Shown here: one piece after another, positions 9,801 through 17,578 of the stretch
Numbering within the stretch: the stretch's first letter is position 1
Layout of the letters: every line of letters starts with the position of its first letter
NCBI GenBank assembly: GCA_964652775.1
Contig: CAZZAM010000015.1
Span: forward strand, 10,224-74,223
DNA: 64,000 bases
Direction: 5' to 3'
Source of the DNA: UBA11346 sp038060575
Lineage (GTDB): Bacteria > Planctomycetota > UBA11346
Program-made: the position numbers and the translations under genes
Notes under the pieces: generated by a model
The model's database searches: none
Told to the model about the DNA's origin: nothing
The model's input: the letters and a program-made list of their open reading frames with translations, nothing else

Positions 9801-10116
9801 CACCTTTGACCTGTCACAGACCGGCTCCTATGTGATCTGGGGGCGGATCATTATGCCAAGCACATCCAAGGATTCGTTCTGGGTGCGGGTGGACAATGGA
9901 CCGTGGACGATCTGGTCGGGCATGGTGACCAAGACCTGGACCTGGAAGGAGTTCCATATCGCTGGCGTCACGACTCTCTACGATCTGGCGGCGGGCCGCC
10001 ACACCCTGACCATCGCCTACCGTGAGGATGGGGCGAAGCTAGATGCCCTGTACATCGCCAGCGACGGCAGCGTGCCGACAGGCTCCTCACCGCCGCAGCC
10101 GACAGGTGGCGGCTGA
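6814..10116 (+). CDS. Large secreted GH30-like glycoside hydrolase with Ig/cadherin-like repeats and a C-terminal CBM
   Basis: The ATG at 6814 is preferred over an in-frame ATG at 6745 because AAGGA lies 9 nt upstream and a signal peptide follows at once (LIIGLSMFLTLLTPLSA). The protein is 1100 residues. Residues 25-430 resemble GH30 O-glycosyl hydrolases (TYQTIEAWGSSESDW, GLTRSRIQGGGG); Glu189 in ILNEPTY is the likely acid/base and Glu304 or Glu307 (VWEMYELW) the likely nucleophile. Three PKD/Ig-like repeats follow (TYAWSVQSKPAGA, WQWSVVSQPAGA, WWSVQSAPAGA), then two cadherin-like units with Asp-rich loops (ATDADGDPLSW). It ends in a CBM6/35-like sandwich (LWLEAESADTLSAPL). Substrate is likely a xylan- or glucan-type polysaccharide; the GH family call is tentative. 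Confidence 0.8.
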   Translation: MTPALPRLIIGLSMFLTLLTPLSAVDSVNVDPATTYQTIEAWGSSESDWIAEREPASLRQHFLEAMVNDLGLTRSRIQGGGGNFWDGPGKELLNDDGDPYTMDIARFNLGTFDQGCTRVYVPMKQLVEARGEVFTSYFTSSMYDTGSSGGAPAWQLNSPAEHAEFLSAHLLRLRDTHGITPTYTTILNEPTYNNTFTWAITGNMIKTVGPHLQSLGLPTKIQFPEAMKPQSAMNAITTWQNDPEIWPHVGMLSYHVYGTEDPYRDEIRAFGEAKGIRRAQTEDNALTVDDIYDDLTKAGVSVWEMYELWSRGLAPTQHWFKRTAYFWQARQVMNYVRPGSVRVGATSTTTSVRPLAFMRNGLPTVVLWNTTGGGARTMDITGLVPGSYQVSRTLNSGAYLEMGVFTASAAGVLSGMAVPSGCVLTIHPHAGNRPPTMVDWRSTPEYLTSPASSLTLSASAQDPELSAVTYAWSVQSKPAGATVTLGTPNAATTTASGLGVVGVYVFKLTVGDGANSLVRTVEVPVYAANQPPVPFAIHNRNPVTVTLPVAKTELRGGARDPEGDTLTWQWSVVSQPAGANAVLATPAARDSTVSGMTVSGNYVFRLNISDGTNTVPADLTVPVYPANQAPVVSAATASPSALTLPISSAMLSGTSSDPDAAAMAPWRAGGDVLTHWWSVQSAPAGARPVFAKPGLKNTTVSGLTVAGTYVFKLTAIDRTLMASRTVTVTVAPGAVNAAPVITTPSPAPLAVLEDASGALNLTATDADGDPLSWSVLTPGSKGVLTVSSLGSTSTATYTPGANQVGSDSVVVQVSDGRGGSDTVALAVTITPVNDAPSFTVGGNVSVVVGSGAANQSGWATGISAGPADELGQSLAFLVSSSNPALFSVQPALAADGTLTFTPAPAASGTATLSLRLQDGGGTANGGVDQSPLQTATITVVPATAPTGLWLEAESADTLSAPLAILADPAAAGGEYIANLAAGDSYAQPPATGHAVYTFDLSQTGSYVIWGRIIMPSTSKDSFWVRVDNGPWTIWSGMVTKTWTWKEFHIAGVTTLYDLAAGRHTLTIAYREDGAKLDALYIASDGSVPTGSSPPQPTGGG

Positions 10117-10429
10117 CACCGATGCGCATCCAGGACAGCAGAGGAATACGTGGCGAGTCCAGCCGGGGCGCGTGCCTGAATGGGCGACCGGAATCGGGAA
10201 ACGATTCGGGGTCGTCTTGGTCCTGTTGGTCCTGCATGGCGCCCATCGATGGCTGCACGTGCGCCAGCTCGTCCATACGACGAGCGATCAGGATACGACC
10301 TTGTGGGTGGATGATATCCGGCGGCTTCGCCGCTGCGCATTGCCGGCCCAGTCAAACTCAGCGTTGTGCCATGGGGGCGCTTGATCAGCGTCATGGTGGT
10401 TCGAGGCTCTCACATGTCAGGAACAGAAC
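10117..10429. other. Intergenic region without recognisable features
   Basis: 313 bases between the glycosidase and the deacetylase-like gene, same strand. Short open frames here lack ribosome sites and coding character. I see no strong hairpin, repeat or RNA motif. Confidence 0.4.
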
Positions 10430-11686
10430 ATGATCCAACTATTCACCCACATACGTCTCCTCCCAACACGATTCGAGGCCGCGTGGCGCTTGGCTGCCGT
10501 AGGACCAAGTCGATCCAGTTGGCTGCCGCAGGCAATGCTCCTGCTGGGTGTACTTTTGGCGGCAGCCCCGGTGCAGGCCGAGGAGGTTTTCACCCTGACC
10601 AAGGATTCGGGGGTGACCCGCTCCAGCCTCAGCGGGCTGCAGGGCAGGACCTGGCCAGCCACGGTGGGCGAGGCCGACATCTGCTTGTGGAAGAACGACA
10701 AATTGGCGGTCTACAGCATCACTATCGACACCATGTTCAAGGCTTCCTACCCGTGGTGGAAGAAACAGTGCGAGAAATACAAGGTTACCCTTCCCATCAC
10801 CGTCCTCTGCGTGGTGAGTCTTGTCGGGAATGAGACCTCTTGGGGGAAGTGGTCGAATTGGCAGGAATATGTCGCTAGCGGTTTCGAGGTTGCTTCCCAC
10901 ACCATGACCCACGGCGCAGGCTTCAAAAAAGACGCCTCCGGGGACTGGGTACCCCCCGCCGGGTGGCCGGGGGCCGAGTGGGAATATTCCGAGTCCCGCA
11001 AGCAGATTGAGGCCAATATCCCTGGCTACCGGGTCCGCTCAATGTGCCCCGCCGGAGGGGGAGCAAAAGCGTTTCGCGACAAGACAACGGCCGGGAAGTT
11101 CTACCTCTGCCAGCGTAACGGCGCCCGCATGCTGAATCGGCCCGGAAACATCGATTACCAGAGCATCAACTACACCAGCGGCGTGAATCTGGGCGAAACC
11201 CTGGGTACGGGGAATGCCAACATGGATGCTGAAAACCTGTTCAAGCCGGGCCAGGAATATTTCCGCGGTTGGGCTGTCATGATGCTCCACTATGGGGAGC
11301 AGGACGGCAAATCCGAGGCGTTCCAGGCCACGGTCAAGATCATCGATTTTCTCCAAGGCACCCACGCAGCGGATGTCTGGCCCGGCCTATTCGGCGATGT
11401 CGCCCAATACGGCCAGGAGCGCGACACCGCCACCCTGAAAATGGATGAAGTCACTCCCGAGCGCATCTCCGGAACGCTCACCTGCCTGATGGATCCCGCA
11501 CATTACCAGTATCCCCTCACCCTCAAGGTTCGTACCGACAATGCCTGGAAGCAGGTCTCTGCGAGCCAGAACAGCGCCGTGATCCCTACCACCGTGGTCA
11601 CCCACGAGGGGAACAACTACACGCTGGTCGAAGTCGTGCCCAACCGGGGCCCGTTCACTCTGCAAAAGGCGACGGCGGGCCAGTAG
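10430..11686 (+). CDS. Polysaccharide deacetylase-like (NodB-fold) exported protein
   Basis: 418 residues. A signal segment lies at about 33-50 (QAMLLLGVLLAAAPVQA), so an internal Met at 36 is an alternative start, although AGGA is well placed before the ATG at 10430. The NodB-type core is recognisable: SITIDTMF replaces motif 1 (TFDDG), with Asp100 kept as catalytic base but the metal-binding second Asp replaced by Thr101. HTMTH (His157, His161) is motif 2, the metal-binding His pair. A C-terminal beta-rich domain (about 340-418) follows. The family removes acetyl groups from chitin, peptidoglycan or xylan. With the changed motif 1, activity is uncertain. A terminator-like hairpin follows. 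Confidence 0.75.
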   Translation: MIQLFTHIRLLPTRFEAAWRLAAVGPSRSSWLPQAMLLLGVLLAAAPVQAEEVFTLTKDSGVTRSSLSGLQGRTWPATVGEADICLWKNDKLAVYSITIDTMFKASYPWWKKQCEKYKVTLPITVLCVVSLVGNETSWGKWSNWQEYVASGFEVASHTMTHGAGFKKDASGDWVPPAGWPGAEWEYSESRKQIEANIPGYRVRSMCPAGGGAKAFRDKTTAGKFYLCQRNGARMLNRPGNIDYQSINYTSGVNLGETLGTGNANMDAENLFKPGQEYFRGWAVMMLHYGEQDGKSEAFQATVKIIDFLQGTHAADVWPGLFGDVAQYGQERDTATLKMDEVTPERISGTLTCLMDPAHYQYPLTLKVRTDNAWKQVSASQNSAVIPTTVVTHEGNNYTLVEVVPNRGPFTLQKATAGQ

Positions 11687-11724
11687 TGATGAGAGTGAGT
11701 GCGTTCTATTTTGAAGTACAACAA

Positions 11725-11748
11725 CGCCCGGTCATGACTGACCGGGCG
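11725..11748. terminator. Bidirectional hairpin between convergent genes
   Basis: A perfect 10-bp inverted repeat (CGCCCGGTCA / TGACCGGGCG, 4-nt loop TGAC) sits between the convergent deacetylase-like gene and pnp. There is no clear T-tract on the plus strand. Position and strength suggest a shared transcription terminator. Confidence 0.7.
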
Positions 11749-11777
11749 CTGCACTTCGCAGTTCAATGCGCTGACTT

Positions 11778-14063
11778 TTAGCGCTGACCGCCGCCACCTT
11801 CGTACTGGCGGGGGCCGCGATCGCCGCCGCCGTCGCGACGAGGTCCACGATCACCGCCACGGAATCCACCGCGATCACCGCCGCCGTCGCGGCGCGGTGG
11901 ACGATCGCCACCGCCGCCGCCTTCAGGAGCCGAGTAGCCTTCAGGCTGCGGCAGCAGGGCCTTGCGCGACAAGCGGAACTTGCCGGTGCGCTCGTCGACT
12001 TCGATAAGCTTCACGTCGATTTCCATGCCTTGACGGGCAACGCCTTCGAGGGACGCGGTGCGCTCCCACGCCCACTCGCTGATGTGGACAAGACCTTCGG
12101 TCTGCGGCATGAACTCGACGAACGCGCCGAAGTCCTTGATTGAGGTGACCTTGCCTTTGTAGATCTTGCCCGCTTCGGGCATCGTCGTCAGGTCCTTGAT
12201 CCAGCCCTTGGCCTTTTCGATCGAGACGAGATCCGGCGAAGCGATGGTGATCGTGCCATCATCATCGATGTCGAGCTTGGCCTTGGTCTCTTCCTGGATG
12301 CGACGAATGGTCTCGCCACCCTTGCCGATGATCTTGCCGATGAACTCGGGATCGATCTGGATCTGGACGATCTGCGGTGCGTACTTCGAGATGCCGGGGC
12401 GTGACTGCGCGATGACCTCGTTCATACACTGGAGAATATGCAGACGGCCCTGACGCGCCTGTTCGAGCGCCTTGGCCATCAATTCGGCGGAAATACCGGC
12501 GATCTTGATGTCCATCTGCAGGGCGGTGATGCCCTTGCTCGTGCCACAGACCTTGAAGTCCATGTCACCGTAGTGGTCTTCGTCGCCGAGGATGTCGGTG
12601 AGAATCGCGTAGCGGTCGCCTTCTTTGACGAGACCCATCGCGATGCCAGCTACTGCAGCCGTGATCGGCACGCCACCGGCCATCATCGCCATCGAACCAC
12701 TGCACACGGTCGCCATCGAACTCGAACCATTCGATTCGAGAATGTCGCAGCACAGACGGATGCAGTACGGGAACTCGACCGACGGCGGAAGAACTTGAGT
12801 CAGAGCACGACGCGCGAGAGCGCCGTGGCCGACTTCACGACGACCGGGCGAGCCACGCTTCTCGACTTCACCGACTGAGAAGCCGGGGAAGTTGTAGTGG
12901 AGCAGGAAGCGTTCGTTGTACTTCTCCTTCAGGCCGTCGATGAGCTGTTCGTCATCGCCAGTGCCAAGGGTCAGATTCATTAGCGCCTGCGTTTCACCGC
13001 GGGTGAACACCACGCTGCTGTGCGAACGCGGGATCACGTCGAGGTCGATCACGATCGGACGCACGGTGGTCAGATCGCGACCATCGACGCGCTTGCCTTC
13101 GAGGATCAATTCGCGGAACACGATGTCCTTGGCATCACCGAAAGCAGCGGAGATTTCCGCCTTCTTGGTCTCGTCGCCAGCCGACAGCTTGGTCGCGACG
13201 ACTTCTTTGAGCGCCTTGGTCTTCGCCGCACGTTCGTGCTTCACCTTGGTGAGCAGCGCAGTTTTGATCTCAGCGGCGTGGCCGTCGACGATCACTTTGA
13301 CCCACGGGCTTTCGACCGGGGCTTCGATCTTCATCTTCGGCTTGCCGACCAAGTCGCGCAGCTTGACGATCGCCGCGCAAACCTTCTTCACTTCGCGGTG
13401 GGCGAGGCTGAGCGCTTCGACCATAATCTGTTCAGCAACTTCTTTTGCACCGCACTCAACCATCGTGATGGCGTCGGACGTACCGGCGACGATCAAATCA
13501 AGATCACTGCCGTTACGCTGGGCAACGGTTGGATTCACGACCAGCTTACCGGCGACGAGGCCGATGCGCACGGCGCCAATCGGGCCAAGGAACGGAATCG
13601 CGCTGATCGTCAGCGCGGCGGAAACACCGACCATGCTGAGCACGTCGGGTTCATTGACCATGTCGTAACTGATAACGTTGCTCTGACAGCTGGTGTCGCG
13701 CTTGTAACCAGGTGCAAACAGCGGACGCAGCGGGCGGTCGGTGAGGCGCGAGATCAAGGTCTCGTGTTCACTCGGACGCTGTTCGCGGCGGAAGAAGTTA
13801 CCGGGGATGCGGCCAGCGGCGTACATCTTTTCGCGGTAATCAACGGTGAGTGGGAAGAAATCCATGCCGGCGCGAGGATCGCCGTCGCACGCGGTCGAGA
13901 GCACAAAGGTCTCGCCGCAGCGCACGATGACGGAACCCGCCGCCTGCTTGGCGAGGTATCCAGTCTCGATGGTAATGGTTCGGGAATCAGCACCCTCGCC
14001 GACAGTCAATTCGACTGTCTGCTTCTTCATGTTGAGGGCGGAAAGCGCAGTGGCGCGGTCCAT
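11778..14063 (-). CDS. pnp: Polyribonucleotide nucleotidyltransferase (PNPase)
   Basis: 761 residues, with the family order intact: RNase PH domain 1 (GSVIVRCGETFVLSTACDGD), an all-helical linker, RNase PH domain 2 (FTRGETQALMNLTLGTGDDEQ, GSPGRREVGHGALARRAL), KH domain (EFIGKIIGKGGETIRRIQEE) and S1 domain (GKVTSIKDFGAFVEFMPQTEG). It degrades RNA 3' to 5' phosphorolytically in the degradosome. AGGAG lies 5 nt before the ATG at 14063, supporting this start over the Met at residue 12. It lies downstream of rpsO on the same strand, the classic arrangement. The C-terminal 45 residues are an added Gly/Arg/Asp-rich tail of near-repeated GPRRDGGGDRG units, reminiscent of RGG RNA-binding tails. Confidence 0.97.
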   Translation of the reverse strand: MDRATALSALNMKKQTVELTVGEGADSRTITIETGYLAKQAAGSVIVRCGETFVLSTACDGDPRAGMDFFPLTVDYREKMYAAGRIPGNFFRREQRPSEHETLISRLTDRPLRPLFAPGYKRDTSCQSNVISYDMVNEPDVLSMVGVSAALTISAIPFLGPIGAVRIGLVAGKLVVNPTVAQRNGSDLDLIVAGTSDAITMVECGAKEVAEQIMVEALSLAHREVKKVCAAIVKLRDLVGKPKMKIEAPVESPWVKVIVDGHAAEIKTALLTKVKHERAAKTKALKEVVATKLSAGDETKKAEISAAFGDAKDIVFRELILEGKRVDGRDLTTVRPIVIDLDVIPRSHSSVVFTRGETQALMNLTLGTGDDEQLIDGLKEKYNERFLLHYNFPGFSVGEVEKRGSPGRREVGHGALARRALTQVLPPSVEFPYCIRLCCDILESNGSSSMATVCSGSMAMMAGGVPITAAVAGIAMGLVKEGDRYAILTDILGDEDHYGDMDFKVCGTSKGITALQMDIKIAGISAELMAKALEQARQGRLHILQCMNEVIAQSRPGISKYAPQIVQIQIDPEFIGKIIGKGGETIRRIQEETKAKLDIDDDGTITIASPDLVSIEKAKGWIKDLTTMPEAGKIYKGKVTSIKDFGAFVEFMPQTEGLVHISEWAWERTASLEGVARQGMEIDVKLIEVDERTGKFRLSRKALLPQPEGYSAPEGGGGGDRPPRRDGGGDRGGFRGGDRGPRRDGGGDRGPRQYEGGGGQR

Positions 14064-14229
14064 GGGATCTCCTGCGGGCTAATGCCCGGGAATCGCCGCA
14101 TCCCCTGCCTGTCCATAGCACCGTCGCACGTATGCGGCGGTGGTAAGGAAAGGCGAGCCGGGGTTGTCGGCTGTGGTTTGGTGAATTGTGAAAGAGGTAC
14201 GACTGGGATGACACGGGCGCCGAGGGGCG

Positions 14230-14342
14230 GCGGGCGGATACAATGGGCGAAGCCCATTCGCCCGCGATTCTGCTGTCCGGCAGCAGAATCGAGCCCCAAC
14301 AAAGCCCGCGGGGTAGGCCGCAGGCCGTAGGGGCAAAGCCCC
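14230..14342 (-). repeat. Multi-hairpin 3' element, copy 1 (after rpsO)
   Basis: Directly downstream of the rpsO stop on the minus strand lies a chain of hairpins. GGGGC-TTT-GCCCC (14330-14342) starts on the last base of the TAG codon. GGCC-TGC-GGCC follows, then a perfect 10-bp stem (14266-14290), then TGGGC-TTC-GCCCA enclosed by a GCGGGCG/CGCCCGC stem (14230-14265). The same layout and partly the same sequence recur after ftsK and rpmA. Confidence 0.75.
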
Positions 14343-14617
14343 TAAGACTTTTGCCGGATGCCAAGCTTCTCGGTCAGCTTGCGGTAGCCTTCAACGTCAG
14401 TTTTGTTGATGTACTTGAGCAACCGGGCGCGCTTGGCGACCATCAAGAGGAGACCACGACGACTGTGGAAGTCCTTCTTGTGGCCCTTGAGGTGCTCGGT
14501 GAGCTGGTTGATCCGCTCGGAGAGCATGGCGACCTGGACGGGTGCCGAGCCGGTGTTGCGAGCGTTGCCGCCGTATTCGGCGATAAGGGCTGATTTTTTA
14601 GCAGTTTCGAGGGGCAT
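14342..14617 (-). CDS. rpsO: 30S ribosomal protein S15
   Basis: 91 residues, the family's usual length is about 89. Typical S15 features are present: the helix with GSAPVQVAMLSERINQLTEHL, then HKKDFHSRRGLLLMVAKRARLLKYI, the signature that binds the 16S rRNA central domain. It is an early-binding small-subunit protein and in many bacteria represses its own translation. It lies upstream of pnp on the same strand with about 280 bp between, a spacing that here contains the multi-hairpin element where enteric bacteria have an RNase III/E-processed region. Confidence 0.97.
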   Translation of the reverse strand: MPLETAKKSALIAEYGGNARNTGSAPVQVAMLSERINQLTEHLKGHKKDFHSRRGLLLMVAKRARLLKYINKTDVEGYRKLTEKLGIRQKS

Positions 14618-14737
14618 GGTACGCGTTCCCGGTGTTCGGGTGGGTGTGAATGACCTGGGAGGCGTCCGCGTGAACGCTGACCCACGTCTGGGGAGGGCGG
14701 GCTTGTACCGGGAATGGGTGGGGGTGCAAGCTGGAGT

Positions 14738-14772
14738 GAGCTAGGAGCTACGAGCTGCGAGCTGCGAGTTAC
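14738..14772 (+). repeat. Tandem 7-bp repeat (GAGCTRC)
   Basis: Five consecutive 7-bp units: GAGCTAG, GAGCTAC, GAGCTGC, GAGCTGC, GAGTTAC. Two 10-bp AGGCAGCTA units follow immediately at 14773-14792 and run into the end of the kinase gene. It lies between the kinase stop and the upstream region of rpsO. Function unknown. Confidence 0.8.
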
Positions 14773-14788
14773 AGGCAGCTAAAGGCAG

Positions 14789-16585
14789 CTACGGAGGGCT
14801 AGTTGCAGACCAATGCTCAGGATCGGTGATCCGGGGCGTCAGCAGGCGGGTCAGGGTCGAACGGAACGGTTTGGGATACAGCTCCAGCAACTCTTTGGCT
14901 TGACCGCTGGTGTAGCCGCAGGTCGCCTCGGGGCCGAGCCAGATGGCCAACGCCTTGTGGGTTTCTTCGCTGTCGGGTGAACTGATCCGCGGTTTCTCGG
15001 ACGCCATGCGTTCGATATCAGCACGCGAACGGGTGCCGATTAGTTCACCAGCTTGGCTCAGCAGCAGTGCATCGGACTCAAACCGCGCTAGCAGTTGGCG
15101 AAACATCGTCCCTGCAACCAATGCGCCAGATGCCAGCTGCACTCGCAACACATCCAACGTGAGCGACGACGTGGCGAACAGCTCACGGACACGTGGACCG
15201 CGAATGTCTGGTAGAACCGCGAAGTCCTTACGCAATTGCGCAACCACCTCGGCGGTCTTGGTGTTCTTCCCGTCCATGCCAGCTACCTCAGGACACGCGG
15301 CGAGCAGCGCCAACACCCGCTGCAGATCATCAATAACGGCCTGGGCAGTAACTCCATCAGTGATTGGAGCCAGCGGCTTGAGATTCAAGAGCTTGGTCAA
15401 CTCAGCGACGGTTGTCGATGCGGCAGTGTTCGGCGTCGACGAAACAGACAGCACCACATTCTTTGGCTCCGGTGCAACAGGCGCCGGGTCCTCCGCAGGC
15501 GCTATGCGCAAGCCGTCGCGAAAACCGCTACGCAGATTATCCGCAATCACTGCAATAACCGCGAGGGAGGCCGCGATCAGAAAAAGCCACAGCATCCAGG
15601 GCTTCTTGGCGCGTGGCGTTACCGGAACGGCGCCTACTGGCACGCTGCCATGCCCCGGTGTCGCCGCGATATCCGCCATCCGCTGCTGTACATGGCTCGC
15701 TTTCTGCCAGCGCTGGTCAGGATCTTTTGCGAGCGCCTTCAAGACAACTTCATCCAAACGCGCATCAATCTCCGCCCGATGCGACGGTGGATCGAAGCGA
15801 CCAAGCGGCAATCCACCGGTCAGCATCTCGTAGAAGACGACACCCAATGCATAGATGTCGGCGCGGTGATCAACCGACTTGGCATTCTCGATCTGCTCGG
15901 GGGCCATGTAATGAAAGGTGCCAAGCAAAGTCCCCGAAGCAGTCAGCACGGTGCCATTGGGCTTGTCGTCACGTAGCTTCGCCAAGCCGAAATCAGCGAT
16001 CTTCACCCGGCCTTTACCATCAAGCAGAATGTTCTCGGGCTTGATATCGCGGTGAACGATGCCCTCGTCATGCGCGAACTGCAGGGCGTCGCAAAGTTGC
16101 GGCACCAGGGCCAGTGCTTCAGACGGAGACAATGTTCCCGTACGCATCACCTGCCGCAGATTTGCGCCTTCAACCAATTCCATGATCAGCCAGCAATACC
16201 CACTGGTGATGCCGAAGTCATGAATCGTCACTAGGTGTGGATGGTTGAGTCGCGCCAACATCTTGGCTTCGCGACCGAAGCGCTCGACAAACGCTGGATC
16301 ACGACTGAGTTTCGGCGATAGCACCTTCAGCGCCACGTCACGATCGAGATGCTTCTGCCGCGCACGGTATACGGTTCCCATTCCACCCTGGCCAAGCACG
16401 GCGCCGATCTCAAGCTGGGGAAACGCCGCCGTCAGATCCGCCGGCGTGGGCGCCTGCATGTCCGACAGTCCATTCGTCCCATCCAATCCCGCCTTGAGCA
16501 ACGCCGACTCGTCAAACAGCGAATCGCCCGACCCACTGCGAGCAGACGTCCTGGCTACGCTGGTTGGCTGATCAGAGGCGGGCAT
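14789..16585 (-). CDS. Membrane Ser/Thr protein kinase (Hanks type)
   Basis: 598 residues. The kinase domain (about 50-315) is complete: glycine loop GAVLGQGGMGTVYRAR, catalytic loop HRDIKPENILLD, Mg loop DFGLAKL and APE-like MAPEQIENAK. A single transmembrane helix (about 330-350, PWMLWLFLIAASLAVIAVIAD) separates it from a roughly 240-residue extracytoplasmic helical region of unknown fold. This matches the receptor kinase plan common in Planctomycetota and relatives. An ECF sigma gene lies just upstream on the same strand, a recurrent pairing in which kinase and sigma may share a signalling route. The ligand is not evident. Confidence 0.93.
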   Translation of the reverse strand: MPASDQPTSVARTSARSGSGDSLFDESALLKAGLDGTNGLSDMQAPTPADLTAAFPQLEIGAVLGQGGMGTVYRARQKHLDRDVALKVLSPKLSRDPAFVERFGREAKMLARLNHPHLVTIHDFGITSGYCWLIMELVEGANLRQVMRTGTLSPSEALALVPQLCDALQFAHDEGIVHRDIKPENILLDGKGRVKIADFGLAKLRDDKPNGTVLTASGTLLGTFHYMAPEQIENAKSVDHRADIYALGVVFYEMLTGGLPLGRFDPPSHRAEIDARLDEVVLKALAKDPDQRWQKASHVQQRMADIAATPGHGSVPVGAVPVTPRAKKPWMLWLFLIAASLAVIAVIADNLRSGFRDGLRIAPAEDPAPVAPEPKNVVLSVSSTPNTAASTTVAELTKLLNLKPLAPITDGVTAQAVIDDLQRVLALLAACPEVAGMDGKNTKTAEVVAQLRKDFAVLPDIRGPRVRELFATSSLTLDVLRVQLASGALVAGTMFRQLLARFESDALLLSQAGELIGTRSRADIERMASEKPRISSPDSEETHKALAIWLGPEATCGYTSGQAKELLELYPKPFRSTLTRLLTPRITDPEHWSATSPP

Positions 16586-16829
16586 GGGAATGAGCTACCT
16601 CTATGTGCGGAGACGCCCCGGCATGGTTACAGCTCGTTCTCGCATGCGATTGCCTCATCCTTGAAAACGCATTCGAATATACATGAGGCGCAGAGACGGA
16701 GAGGTTGGAAGAGTTTACATGCATCAGCCTCGTCACCCACAGAACAATCCTCTCCAACCCGCTAACTCCTTCGGATTTCTGTGTCACTGTGTCTCTTGTT
16801 TTTCGAGCTGCAGAATTCGTGCTCATTGC

Positions 16830-17543
16830 TCAACCCCCCAACGCCGCCAGCAATTCCTGAAGCTCTGCATCCACCGCCCCCTCTTCGGGGAACTCCAGCG
16901 TTTCGGCGATCTCGGCGCGCAGAATTTCACGGTAGCGCTGGCGCAGGCGATGCACGGCGACTTTGATCGCGCCTTCGCTCATGCCCAATGCTGTGCCTGC
17001 GGCGATATAGGACGGTGCGTCAGCGTTCTGGACCAGATACGGCTCCAGTGCGGCGAATACCCGCGCTCGGCGTGGATCTGTGTGTTCGGCCGCCAGCAGA
17101 TCGCGCACATGCAACAGCAGCGTCCGCGCCCAGGTGCGATCGAAAGCGCGCTCGGGCGTGAGATCGTCGGTCGGCTCGATCGCCGTGCCGGCAAAGTTCA
17201 TCACCTTGCCGCCGCCACGTTTAAGTGCCTGCGCGCGATCGTGGGCGTTATTCAGGAAATTGGTCAAGCAGGCGAGGAGAAATGTACGGAAACGCCCGCG
17301 CTGCGGATCAGCAGCCGTGATCGTGTCGCGCTCCAGCAGCTCGACGAAAAATGCCTGAGTCAGGTCCTGCGCGTCAGCACTGGTGTAACCACGACGGCGG
17401 ACAAAGGCGTAGAGCGGCTGCCAATAGCGTTCGCATAGCCACGCCATCGCCGCTCGTGCATTGGCGGAAGATTGGCCAACGCGCGCGACGACACTCCAGC
17501 GCGTCGCGGTAAAACTTCCTGCTTCACTTCGGGGCTTACTCAT
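16830..17543 (-). CDS. RNA polymerase ECF-type sigma factor (kinase-associated type)
   Basis: 237 residues. Region 2 is recognisable (WLCERYWQPLYAFVRRRGY, ADAQDLTQAFFVELLER, RGRFRTFLLACLTNFL). Region 4 is at the C-terminus (YIAAGTALGMSEGAIKVAVHRL, then RQRYREILRAEIAETL). The long linker and the RYWQPLYAFVRRRG signature are typical of the ECF group found with Ser/Thr kinases in Planctomycetota. No clear Shine-Dalgarno precedes the ATG. The kinase starts 244 bp downstream on the same strand and the MtnA-like fragment ends 35 bp upstream. Confidence 0.9.
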   Translation of the reverse strand: MSKPRSEAGSFTATRWSVVARVGQSSANARAAMAWLCERYWQPLYAFVRRRGYTSADAQDLTQAFFVELLERDTITAADPQRGRFRTFLLACLTNFLNNAHDRAQALKRGGGKVMNFAGTAIEPTDDLTPERAFDRTWARTLLLHVRDLLAAEHTDPRRARVFAALEPYLVQNADAPSYIAAGTALGMSEGAIKVAVHRLRQRYREILRAEIAETLEFPEEGAVDAELQELLAALGG

Positions 17544-17578
17544 AGCAAACAGAGTCGCTGGCCGCCAAGCGACTCAGC

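Noticed and set aside
13020..14330. A 436-codon plus-strand open frame opposite pnp
   Set aside because: It is wholly antisense to a clear PNPase, has no recognisable domain and no ribosome site; long antisense frames are common in GC-rich genes.
16683..16800. Another inverted repeat of the GCAGAGACGGAG type upstream of the kinase
   Set aside because: The two candidate arms (near 16700 and 16752) are direct rather than inverse matches and too short to claim.
16683..17438. Plus-strand 251-codon frame opposite the ECF sigma gene
   Set aside because: Antisense to a well-supported sigma factor, no domain and no ribosome site.
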